DNA of 64,000 nt, from positions 111,768 to 175,767 of the forward strand of contig CAZICM010000017.1 in NCBI GenBank assembly GCA_964537685.1. Direction: 5' to 3'. A program made the position numbers and the translations under genes. Source of the stretch: CAZICM01 sp964537685. GTDB taxonomy: Bacteria; Myxococcota_A; Polyangia; Polyangiales; Polyangiaceae. This document shows positions 18,847 to 26,076 of the stretch, piece by piece (the first letter of the stretch is position 1; each line of letters begins with the position of its first letter). The notes under the pieces were generated by a model. It saw only the letters and a list, made by a program, of their open reading frames with translations, had not been told where the DNA came from and made no database searches.

Positions 18847-19068
18847 ATGGCGGATCGCGATGTGGATCGAAATTGTTCGGCCGAGGAATTTGCCGGTGCG
18901 CTGCGCAGGCTTGCGGATGCTTTAGAAAAGGGCGAGGCGTACAGAATTCAGGTCGCGGGAAAGCGTTTTACCGTGCCAAAGGATGCTCAGCTTGTGATTG
19001 AGCACGAGGCAGAGGGTGAAAACGAAGAGCTCGCCTTTGAATTGAGGTGGAAGCGCCACGATGATTGA
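18847..19068 (+). CDS. Amphi-Trp domain protein
   Basis: 73-aa protein. ATG 18847 has AGGAAG 8 bases upstream, a good ribosome binding site; the 28 codons that could precede it are not protein-like. It matches the amphi-Trp domain pattern: an N-terminal amphipathic helix (AEEFAGALRRLADALEKGEAYRI, read as one helix), then short strands with KRFTVPKDAQLVIEHEAE and the diagnostic end LAFELRWKR, with a Trp in an alternating strand. Such proteins are small, widespread and of unknown function. It stands alone between divergent and downstream lipoprotein genes. Confidence 0.8.
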   Translation: MADRDVDRNCSAEEFAGALRRLADALEKGEAYRIQVAGKRFTVPKDAQLVIEHEAEGENEELAFELRWKRHDD

Positions 19069-19149
19069 ATAGCCGTTGTTTTTTCTTGATCGACATCCCC
19101 GATATTTTCACTTCCCACCCGGCGTCCCCGCATCTATTCTGGCCAAACC

Positions 19150-20088
19150 ATGGCTAACTTCATATTCAGCGTTCCTCATGTCATCCGCCTCTGCGCCCTC
19201 GCGGCAACCTGCCATATGGCGATTTTCGCCTGCTCGGCCAGCTCCAACAGCAATGGCTCGGCGGGCGGCGCGGGCTCAACGGGCAACTCGTCCTCAAACA
19301 CGGGAGGCGCGGGCGGCGGAGGCGGTTTTGGCGGCGCCGGGGGCAATAGCAGCGGCAATGGTGGGCAAGGGGGCATCATCTTCACCGGGGGCAGTGGCGG
19401 GAGCGTTCCCGCGGTCGATGTCGATGTGGTGATTACCGCCGATAATGCCTACAGCTTCGGTTATGGCGATGTCAATGGCATCACCCATTTCACCCAAGGC
19501 ACACGGGCCATGACAGCGGGCCAAATCTTCAACTGCGGCGAGGGTCCTGAAGCCTATGTTGTGCCCGCCGCGGATGCCCCGCCCACGGCCTATCTCTATA
19601 TTGTCACCTGGGACGATCTCTCTGTCACACAAGGCGTACTCGGTCAGTTTCGGCGGGGAAATGGCTTGCCACTCTATACCGGCGACCCAACCTTCGAGGT
19701 ATGCGCCACAGGGGTGAACATGCAATTTAGCCAGACGGGCCCAACTGAAGCCGAGATCAATACCCAAATTGGCATTTGCAATTCGGGACAGGGGGACCCT
19801 TCGACGACAAGCGCGGGATGGGTGAATCTCGCGGGCGCCGTAACGCCTGGAGCCATTGGCTCGCTGGCCGTCGGCGAGGCCAATGATCCAAATCCTGGCG
19901 GTTCTTTTCCCCCGACTTGCCCAACGGGTGTTGGCCCCGCAGGTGTTGCCACCATCGATCAAGAATCTCATTGGATGTGGTATCAGCCTGGTGGAATTGC
20001 CAATCCATTTCAATCGACAGGAACGAACACCTTTCGCGCCTATTTAATCTTCCGTGTTGCGGCAGGAGATATTCCGACGCCTCAATGA
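19150..20088 (+). CDS. Gly/Ser-rich myxobacterial lipoprotein
   Basis: 312-aa predicted lipoprotein. The signal peptide ends in lipobox MAIFAC, followed by a Ser/Asn/Gly-rich tether of about 55 residues (GGAGGGGGFGGAGG type). The globular part (from about VDVDVVITADNAYSFGYGD) is all-beta in character and contains a few conserved-looking Cys (EVCATG, IGICNS, FPPTCP), possibly disulfide-bonded. No family is recognised. The first ATG is used. It is flanked by short intergenic gaps and the next small gene runs the same way. Confidence 0.68.
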   Translation: MANFIFSVPHVIRLCALAATCHMAIFACSASSNSNGSAGGAGSTGNSSSNTGGAGGGGGFGGAGGNSSGNGGQGGIIFTGGSGGSVPAVDVDVVITADNAYSFGYGDVNGITHFTQGTRAMTAGQIFNCGEGPEAYVVPAADAPPTAYLYIVTWDDLSVTQGVLGQFRRGNGLPLYTGDPTFEVCATGVNMQFSQTGPTEAEINTQIGICNSGQGDPSTTSAGWVNLAGAVTPGAIGSLAVGEANDPNPGGSFPPTCPTGVGPAGVATIDQESHWMWYQPGGIANPFQSTGTNTFRAYLIFRVAAGDIPTPQ

Positions 20089-20229
20089 GGCGCGCCTCCG
20101 CAAGACCATTCTCTTTCAAATTGACGATCAATTCGATCATTAAATCAACACGATTCCCGCGGCTTGATTTCCTTTGAGCACCACGCTTTTCGTATTGCGG
20201 CTGGCACCCGACCGTGCCACGCCCTTTCC

Positions 20230-20649
20230 ATGACGACGGTTGACCCCAACAAAATAGAAACTCTCAAGCAAACCCTCATCAAGGCCACAGAATTCACCGA
20301 GATTGCAGAAGTCTTCCTCGATGATCTCGGCAACGATCCCGCATTTTTCAATGCAGGCGAACAATACGATGACAAGACCTTTGCATCCATTGTTGCGCGG
20401 GCAGCGGCCGCGGCGGCAGGCACCACTGTGGCGGTCTTTGTCGGCCATTTCATGCGCATTGCCGAACACCGCATGATTCACGGCGCCTTTGACCTCGGGG
20501 CCTGGTCGGGCATGATGTTCTACTTCGAAGGCATCGATAAGGGCTTTATCGCGCTGGGGAATACGAAGGGGGCGAACCACTTCCTCCGCTTCACGGCCAT
20601 ACCGTCGAAGGGCGAGTCGAAGGGCGCAAAGAAGACCACGTTGAACTGA
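20230..20649 (+). CDS. Hypothetical protein
   Basis: 139-aa protein of unknown function. ATG 20230 is preferred to the longer frame, whose N-terminus is not protein-like. Predicted N-terminal helices (NKIETLKQTLIKATEFTEIAEVFLDDLG), then an Ala-rich segment (SIVARAAAAAAGTTVAVFVGHF) that could be a buried helix or a weak transmembrane segment, then a mixed C-terminal part. Competing minus-strand frames of similar length have high Arg/Ser content and look like shadows. Confidence that it is expressed is moderate. Confidence 0.5.
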   Translation: MTTVDPNKIETLKQTLIKATEFTEIAEVFLDDLGNDPAFFNAGEQYDDKTFASIVARAAAAAAGTTVAVFVGHFMRIAEHRMIHGAFDLGAWSGMMFYFEGIDKGFIALGNTKGANHFLRFTAIPSKGESKGAKKTTLN

Positions 20650-20733
20650 TTATTTTCGATGAACTCTAATTGCCGGAAACACGCGATGATTTCAGCGGGC
20701 AAGCGCCAACACGTCCACACGCAGGCGTAGGCG

Positions 20734-22374
20734 ATGAGCGGCCTTACGCGCTACGTTCTGCCCGTGCATCCAACAAATAGTTCCGGCGGCAAATACCAAT
20801 CCCAAGACAATTCCCCTGTTCTGATCGGCCGCGAGCTGTCGCTGAGCGAGCTCTTTGATGTGGCGAGGTCGGGCCGCAACGTCGAGCTCTGCCCTGGCGC
20901 GCGCGAAAAAATAGAAGCGTCCCGAAGGGCAATCGATGCAATTGCAGCCGCAGGCGATGCCGCACCGGCCGTCTACGGCGTAAATACCGGCTTTGGCGCA
21001 CTCGCGGAAACCCGTATCGGTGAGCGCGATATCCGCGCGCTGCAACGGAATCTGGTGCGCAGCCACGCCTGCGGGGTCGGGCCCGATCTAAGCGAATTCA
21101 ATGTGCGGGCGATGATGGTGCTTAGGGCTCAGGTGATTGCGCTGGGCCATTCGGGTGTGCGCGTGTGTGTCGCCGAAACCCTTCTTTCAATGCTGAATCA
21201 TGGCGTTCATCCGCGCGTGCCATCACAGGGCTCCGTGGGGGCCTCGGGCGATCTGGCACCGCTCGCTCATCTCGCTCTCGCGCTGATTGGTGAAGGCGAA
21301 TGTTATGTGAATGGCAAGCTTTGCGAAAGCTCGCGCGCCCTTTCGGACGCGGGTCTGCGCCCGCTGGAACTAGAAGCTAAAGAGGGCCTCGCGCTGATCA
21401 ATGGAACCCAATACATGACAGCCCTTGGAGCGCTCTCCGTGCTCGATGCGATGCGCTTGTGCACCGTGGCCGATATTGCCGGAGCGATGAGCGTGGAAGC
21501 TCAAAAAGGATCAAAAAAACCCTTTGATGAGCGGCTGATGCGCGTGCGTCCCCACCCCGGGCAGGGCGTGTGCGCGGAGAACTTGCGCAAGCTGCTCGCG
21601 GACAGCGAAATCATGAGCAGCCACACCCATTGCTCCCGTGTTCAAGATGCCTACTCCCTTCGCTGCATGCCTCAAGTCCACGGTGCAACACGCGATGCGC
21701 TGAGCTTTGCGGCGGCGGTGCTCACCCGCGAAATGAATAGCGTCACCGACAATCCAACCGTTTTTCTGAGCGGGCCATCCGGAGATGAAGGCCACGAAGG
21801 CGCCGAGCTTTTATCGGGCGGCAACTTCCATGGACAGCCTGTCGCGCTCGCCTTGGATTTGGCGGCGATCGCCACGGCCGAGCTCGCCAATATCAGCGAA
21901 AGGCGCGTGGAACAGTTGGTGAATCCAGCCTTGAACAACGGGCTCACGCCTTTCTTGGCGCCCGCGAGCGGACTGCATTCAGGCTTTATGATCGCTCAAG
22001 TCGCAAGCGCTTCCTTGGTCAGCGAAAACAAAGTTCTATGCCATCCGGCCAGCGTCGACTCCATTCCTTCCAGCGCGGGCCGGGAAGATCATGTGAGCAT
22101 GGGCAGTGTCAGCGCCCGCAAGCTTCTTTCCGTCGTGGAAAACGTTGAAACGTCGCTCGCCATCGAACTCTTGACAGCGGCTCAAGGCATCGATCAGAGG
22201 CGTCCTTTGCGCCCTAGCCGAGGGGTGGCCGCCGCGCACAGAGCGGTGAGAACAGCCGCTTCCGAACTCGTGGAAGACCGGGCGCTGTACCGCGACATCG
22301 AAGCGGTGCGAGCGCTTCTGCGGCGCGGAGATTTGATGGCCGAGGTGGAACGGGAAGTGGGCACGCTGAATTAA
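20734..22374 (+). CDS. hutH: Histidine ammonia-lyase (MIO-family aromatic ammonia-lyase)
   Basis: 546-aa cytoplasmic enzyme, expected to deaminate L-histidine to urocanate. The MIO prosthetic group forms from Ala170-Ser171-Gly172 in GSVGASGDLAPL. Catalytic Tyr81 lies in VYGVNTGFG, and LVRSHACGVG keeps the Ser-His pair typical of histidine (and tyrosine) lyases. YSLRCMPQVHG, GGNFHGQPVA and REDHVSM (with the catalytic Glu) are present. The usual SANQEDH reads SAGREDH here. The N-terminus is ~28 residues longer than usual, with no alternative Met. No hutU, hutI or hutG is nearby, so it is a stand-alone gene, and another aromatic substrate is possible. Confidence 0.88.
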   Translation: MSGLTRYVLPVHPTNSSGGKYQSQDNSPVLIGRELSLSELFDVARSGRNVELCPGAREKIEASRRAIDAIAAAGDAAPAVYGVNTGFGALAETRIGERDIRALQRNLVRSHACGVGPDLSEFNVRAMMVLRAQVIALGHSGVRVCVAETLLSMLNHGVHPRVPSQGSVGASGDLAPLAHLALALIGEGECYVNGKLCESSRALSDAGLRPLELEAKEGLALINGTQYMTALGALSVLDAMRLCTVADIAGAMSVEAQKGSKKPFDERLMRVRPHPGQGVCAENLRKLLADSEIMSSHTHCSRVQDAYSLRCMPQVHGATRDALSFAAAVLTREMNSVTDNPTVFLSGPSGDEGHEGAELLSGGNFHGQPVALALDLAAIATAELANISERRVEQLVNPALNNGLTPFLAPASGLHSGFMIAQVASASLVSENKVLCHPASVDSIPSSAGREDHVSMGSVSARKLLSVVENVETSLAIELLTAAQGIDQRRPLRPSRGVAAAHRAVRTAASELVEDRALYRDIEAVRALLRRGDLMAEVEREVGTLN

Positions 22375-22438
22375 ATGTCGAGTATCGCGCGGCCTTGGCG
22401 CTCTTCTTTTCCCCTGAGAACAGCGTTATGCTGCGCCG

Positions 22439-23422
22439 GTGTTTCCCACAATTCGGCCCCGGCGCCTGAGGCGCGACAAAGCCATCCGCGCCTTGGTGCG
22501 CGAGACAGAAATCAACGCGGGCGATTTAATATTGCCCTTATTTTTCAGTGCTTTGGTGAACGAGCCCAAACCGGTGGGCACGATGCCGGGCGTCTTTCAA
22601 TTGCCGGTGGAGGCCGCGCCCGCAATCGCCAAACAATGCGCCGAGGCGAAGCTGGGCGGGGTTATTCTGTTTGGATTGCCCAAAAGCAAAGACGCGGTGG
22701 GCAGCGGCGCCTACGATCCTGAAGGTCCTGTGCCTCTAGCCGTACAGGCGATGAAAGACGCCTCGCCTGATTTGTTAATCATCACAGACGTATGCGTGGA
22801 CGAGTACACCGATCATGGCCATTGCGGCCTGCTTCGCACCGATCCCTCGGGCATGGTTGAAGTGGATAACGACGCCACCTTGGACGTATTGGCCCGCTCC
22901 GCAGTTGTGCATGCCCGCGCGGGCGCGTCGGTTGTGGCGCCGAGCGATATGATGGACGGCCGGGTCGGTGCCATTCGAAAAGCCCTGGATCAAGAAGGTT
23001 ATTTGACGACGGCCATTCTATCGTATGCTGTTAAATATGCATCGTCTTTTTATGGCCCATTTCGCGAAGCGGCTGATTGCGCGCCCAAATTTGGCGACCG
23101 GGCGGGTTATCAAATGGATCCGGCCAATGCCAGGGAGGCGATCCGGGAACTTCGATTGGATGAACAGGAAGGCGCCGATATGGTCATGGTCAAACCCGCG
23201 CTGGCCTATTTAGATGTAATTTCCCGGGTCAGGGCCGAGACGACGCTTCCTCTGGGGGCATACAATGTAAGCGGGGAATATTCTATGATCAAAGCGGCGG
23301 CGGCGGCGGGGATGCTCGACGAGAGGCGCGCCGTTCTAGAGACCCTTCAGTCGATTCGACGAGCGGGTGCTGATTTTATCTTGACCTACCATGCGCTTGA
23401 CGCGGCCCGGTGGCTTGCATGA
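22439..23422 (+). CDS. hemB: Delta-aminolevulinic acid dehydratase (porphobilinogen synthase)
   Basis: 327-aa enzyme condensing two 5-aminolevulinates to porphobilinogen in tetrapyrrole synthesis. The GTG start at 22439 is supported by the family's N-terminal MFPTxRPRRLRR pattern. Active-site lysines are Lys199 (AVKYASSFYGPFR) and Lys252 (MVMVKPALAYLD). The metal site reads DVCVDEYTDHGHCG: Cys119 and Cys129 are kept but the middle Cys is Asp121, a hybrid of the zinc (Cys3) and magnesium (Asp-rich) types. The stop overlaps the start of the next gene (ATGA). Confidence 0.93.
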   Translation: MFPTIRPRRLRRDKAIRALVRETEINAGDLILPLFFSALVNEPKPVGTMPGVFQLPVEAAPAIAKQCAEAKLGGVILFGLPKSKDAVGSGAYDPEGPVPLAVQAMKDASPDLLIITDVCVDEYTDHGHCGLLRTDPSGMVEVDNDATLDVLARSAVVHARAGASVVAPSDMMDGRVGAIRKALDQEGYLTTAILSYAVKYASSFYGPFREAADCAPKFGDRAGYQMDPANAREAIRELRLDEQEGADMVMVKPALAYLDVISRVRAETTLPLGAYNVSGEYSMIKAAAAAGMLDERRAVLETLQSIRRAGADFILTYHALDAARWLA

Positions 23423-23880
23423 GTGGATGGGGGAGAGCAATACAAAACGGAATCCTTGGTCTTTGCCTGATCGTATCAAGCATAGGCTGCGGAAACAGCC
23501 CGGGACTCACTTCATCGACCTGCGATCGATCCGAAAAAGCGAATACGCCCATTCGGTACAGCGGCGGTACGCTGGAGAATGGGGTCTATATGAGCTCGGC
23601 CTGGGATGAGGAGCTTTTGTATTTTCCCGGTGGCATGCGTTATTTAATCGAGCATCAACTAGGAGATATTCCCCGGTATTGGCAATTTTATCTATCGTTT
23701 GACCGGGAAGGGGTAAAGACAGGAGTTATTGGCTTGGCGGCGGGAAATCAGGCGGAGCTTCGGGGGATTGACGAAGAAACCCTTACGGTGGTGAATGGGA
23801 GTTGTGTGGATTATTGGCTGCTGGTGGTCGCCGGAACGGGGGAAAATATGCCGCCGGACAGCTCGGCGCCGATGCCTTGA
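23419..23880 (+). CDS. Small lipoprotein coupled to hemB
   Basis: 153-aa predicted lipoprotein with signal peptide ending in lipobox VSSIGC. Its ATG at 23419 overlaps the hemB stop in ATGA, so it is cotranslated with hemB. The mature part is about 130 residues with mixed beta/alpha character and two Cys (STCDRS, GSCVDYW) that may pair. I recognise no family. The coupling to hemB may be incidental in origin. It is convergent with the caspase gene and ends 16 bases from that gene's stop. Confidence 0.68.
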   Translation: MSGWGRAIQNGILGLCLIVSSIGCGNSPGLTSSTCDRSEKANTPIRYSGGTLENGVYMSSAWDEELLYFPGGMRYLIEHQLGDIPRYWQFYLSFDREGVKTGVIGLAAGNQAELRGIDEETLTVVNGSCVDYWLLVVAGTGENMPPDSSAPMP

Positions 23881-23896
23881 AGTGAGAATTGCTTCG

Positions 23897-25915
23897 CTAC
23901 GGCGTTACAAGCACAAAGAGCATCGCCGCCAGCCATGTAGATGAATCACCGGATGCACGTGGATGATGCCGCACTGAAGGTCCGTAGGCTTTCTCAAAAT
24001 CCCTGTTCGATCCCGTTACCAGCGCGCTGACATCCAGCTCTTTTTGATTTGTCCCGACAACGACATATCTATCTAAGCAAGCCCTGGACGGACAATGCGA
24101 CTGAGCCTCAAATGGCCGGCCTAATTCGCCACCCGCATATATCCTATGTATGCCCATACCCGGAACAAGCTCATTTCCACTGCCCAAAAGCTCAACCTTG
24201 CCCCCTGCCGTGCAGCGCAACAGGCTCACAGCCAACGGTATGGGCTGGTTGTTTTCAATCGCAAAGCATATCGGCTGACCTTTTCGAACCTTACACACAT
24301 CCATCATACGGCTGTCTGGTAGAATCTCGGGAAGACTCGGTGCCTGCAATTGGTCGGCAGGAAGCATGGATACGCCCGCTGCATCGAATAACCGAATGCG
24401 CAGCACGGGCGGCACCGTGCTCAGGGCCCGGCCCATCCGCAGTGGCCGCAAATAGCACTGATAGTGAGATAATAGTGCGGACAGTTGGACGACGTTGATG
24501 TCCAATGCCTCAAAAAGCGGCGCGGCGCCCGTCGCTTCCCACCGTTCCCTGTCCTTCGGATCGCTCAGCCGAAATCCATTTCCAGGAAGAACCTCAACCA
24601 CAACATCCGCGTCTTTCTCCAACTCGGGCGGCACAATCTGAAACGGTCCTTCTTTGCTAATAAACTGGGCAGGGTTTGGTTGAAAGGGGGAAAGCGCGAG
24701 TTTTAATCGTTCGCTGGGTGCTGCCCGAATAAGGCGCGCCCGTCCATCGGAAGGCACCCCAAACGGCACCCCCTCCAGCACCGCGATGCTGTATGTGCCA
24801 AACTCCTCCTCAACCCTTAATGTGCCAATGCGCGCTGCTTTTTCTTCGGGCGACTCAATCGGAGGAAACTCAAGCGTCTCCCCTCCATACACGGCCACAA
24901 GCGCCCCCTTGGAGAAACCTGACCATGCTCCAGCCTGAATCCGATATTTGGCTCCCACCTTGGATATCCCAATCCCTTGATCTTGAACGATAAAAGGTCC
25001 CCCAAACACGCGGCGCTCTTTGCGCCCCACAAACCACGGACGCTGCTTTAACGTGCATTCATCCACGTTATTCTCAATCATCTTCATCCTCGTAACAACC
25101 TCGTTCCAACGCAGCTCATGAAGCTTTTCATCTGGACAATCCGAAAGAATTCCATAGAGATGAGAGCTCAGCAAGCCCGAAGTCTGCCCATTCCCATTGG
25201 TAACTTCATGGGCCACTTCATTAGCATGACAGGCGGCGAGCAATGAATAGCCCGGATCCCAATCCTCCATCGAGGACCGAACAATCCCCCTGGGCTGCCC
25301 GTTATCGACATCGGGGACGGCGTATCCCTGTGTTTCGACCTCGATCTCTCGTGTTCGCCATGTCGGTTTTTTCGGAAACTTGCCCAATGAACGATGCGTG
25401 CCAGCCGCATGGCAGCAATCGAGAATCACCGTTAGATCGGCGCCTTTCGACGCAATACACGCTAGCCAAGCGTTGATTTCATAATCCCAAATCCGCCGTC
25501 CTTTGGTCGCAATATCGCTGGGCAGCAGCGCTTCCCGAAAATACCGGCCACTTCCCGAGCTAACTGTAGATCGGCCGCCATGACCTGCGTAATAAATCAG
25601 AACCCTGTCGTTTTTCTGGGTATTATCAGCGAGCTCTTGAAATGCATTCAGGATATTTTCCGCCGTTGCTGGCATTTCGGGCACCCGTCCAGGCCGGGGC
25701 GCTTTGGGAAGTGGCGAAGCAAGTTTTCGAATATCTTTGGGTTGAACGGCAAGCTTATCCAAGAGCAGTCCCTCAAACGCATCGATATCGTTGACGCTCC
25801 CTTCTAAATAACATGGCTTTCCTGCAGTTGAAGAAAATATATCTGGATAATCATCAATGCCGATCAGCAGGACACGGCGGCGAAACCCTTGCAAAATATC
25901 CACGGCGGATCCCAT
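23897..25915 (-). CDS. Caspase-like (peptidase C14) protein with C-terminal beta domains
   Basis: 672-aa protein with no signal peptide. Residues ~10-290 form a caspase/metacaspase fold: VLLIGIDDY, catalytic His112 in LIYYAGHGG, and catalytic Cys168 in VILDCCHAAG, preceded by Asp166. Both dyad residues are present, so it should be an active protease. Residues ~310-460 are beta-rich (YRIQAGAWSGFSKGALVAVYGG). About 500-640 resemble DUF4384-type domains found in bacterial caspase-like proteins (CFAIENNQPIPLAVSLLRC, GKVELLGSGNELVPG). The ATG has AAGGGA about 8 bases upstream and a sigma-54-type promoter candidate before that. It is divergent from a Ser/Thr kinase. Substrates are unknown; a regulated cell-death, development or defence role is inference. 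Confidence 0.85.
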   Translation of the reverse strand: MGSAVDILQGFRRRVLLIGIDDYPDIFSSTAGKPCYLEGSVNDIDAFEGLLLDKLAVQPKDIRKLASPLPKAPRPGRVPEMPATAENILNAFQELADNTQKNDRVLIYYAGHGGRSTVSSGSGRYFREALLPSDIATKGRRIWDYEINAWLACIASKGADLTVILDCCHAAGTHRSLGKFPKKPTWRTREIEVETQGYAVPDVDNGQPRGIVRSSMEDWDPGYSLLAACHANEVAHEVTNGNGQTSGLLSSHLYGILSDCPDEKLHELRWNEVVTRMKMIENNVDECTLKQRPWFVGRKERRVFGGPFIVQDQGIGISKVGAKYRIQAGAWSGFSKGALVAVYGGETLEFPPIESPEEKAARIGTLRVEEEFGTYSIAVLEGVPFGVPSDGRARLIRAAPSERLKLALSPFQPNPAQFISKEGPFQIVPPELEKDADVVVEVLPGNGFRLSDPKDRERWEATGAAPLFEALDINVVQLSALLSHYQCYLRPLRMGRALSTVPPVLRIRLFDAAGVSMLPADQLQAPSLPEILPDSRMMDVCKVRKGQPICFAIENNQPIPLAVSLLRCTAGGKVELLGSGNELVPGMGIHRIYAGGELGRPFEAQSHCPSRACLDRYVVVGTNQKELDVSALVTGSNRDFEKAYGPSVRHHPRASGDSSTWLAAMLFVLVTP

Positions 25916-25973
25916 GACTTAATCCCTTCTCTTGCAATAACATCGTGCGGGAAAATGCTCTATTGAAACATTT

Positions 25974-25991
25974 GGCAATTTTTGTTCCACA
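25974..25991 (-). promoter_or_regulatory. Candidate sigma-54 promoter of the caspase gene
   Basis: Read on the minus strand the sequence is TGTGGAACAAAAATTGCC. It has the invariant GG-N10-GC spacing of -24/-12 promoters. The -24 part TGGAAC matches TGGCAC at 5 of 6 bases and TTGC is exact at -12. The -12 GC lies at 25976-25975, giving a start near 25963 and a leader of about 48 bases to the ATG at 25915. Read on the plus strand the same DNA shows TTGGCA but no proper -12, so the leftward reading is preferred. Confidence 0.5.
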
Positions 25992-26076
25992 GCGCCACCC
26001 AAACCACAGCCCGCGACAACTCAATCGTTTTGTTGGACACCGGCTCAGATATCCTGTATCTGTGAGCGCCATCGCC

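Noticed and set aside
19294..20013. 239-codon minus-strand frame opposite the lipoprotein gene
   Set aside because: The plus strand has a lipobox, Gly tether and sensible beta domain; the minus frame has no recognisable feature.
25972..25988. Rightward sigma-54 promoter for the HND kinase (TTGGCAATTTTTGTTCC)
   Set aside because: The -24 part is good but the -12 lacks GC; the same DNA read leftward fits the consensus better and faces the caspase gene.
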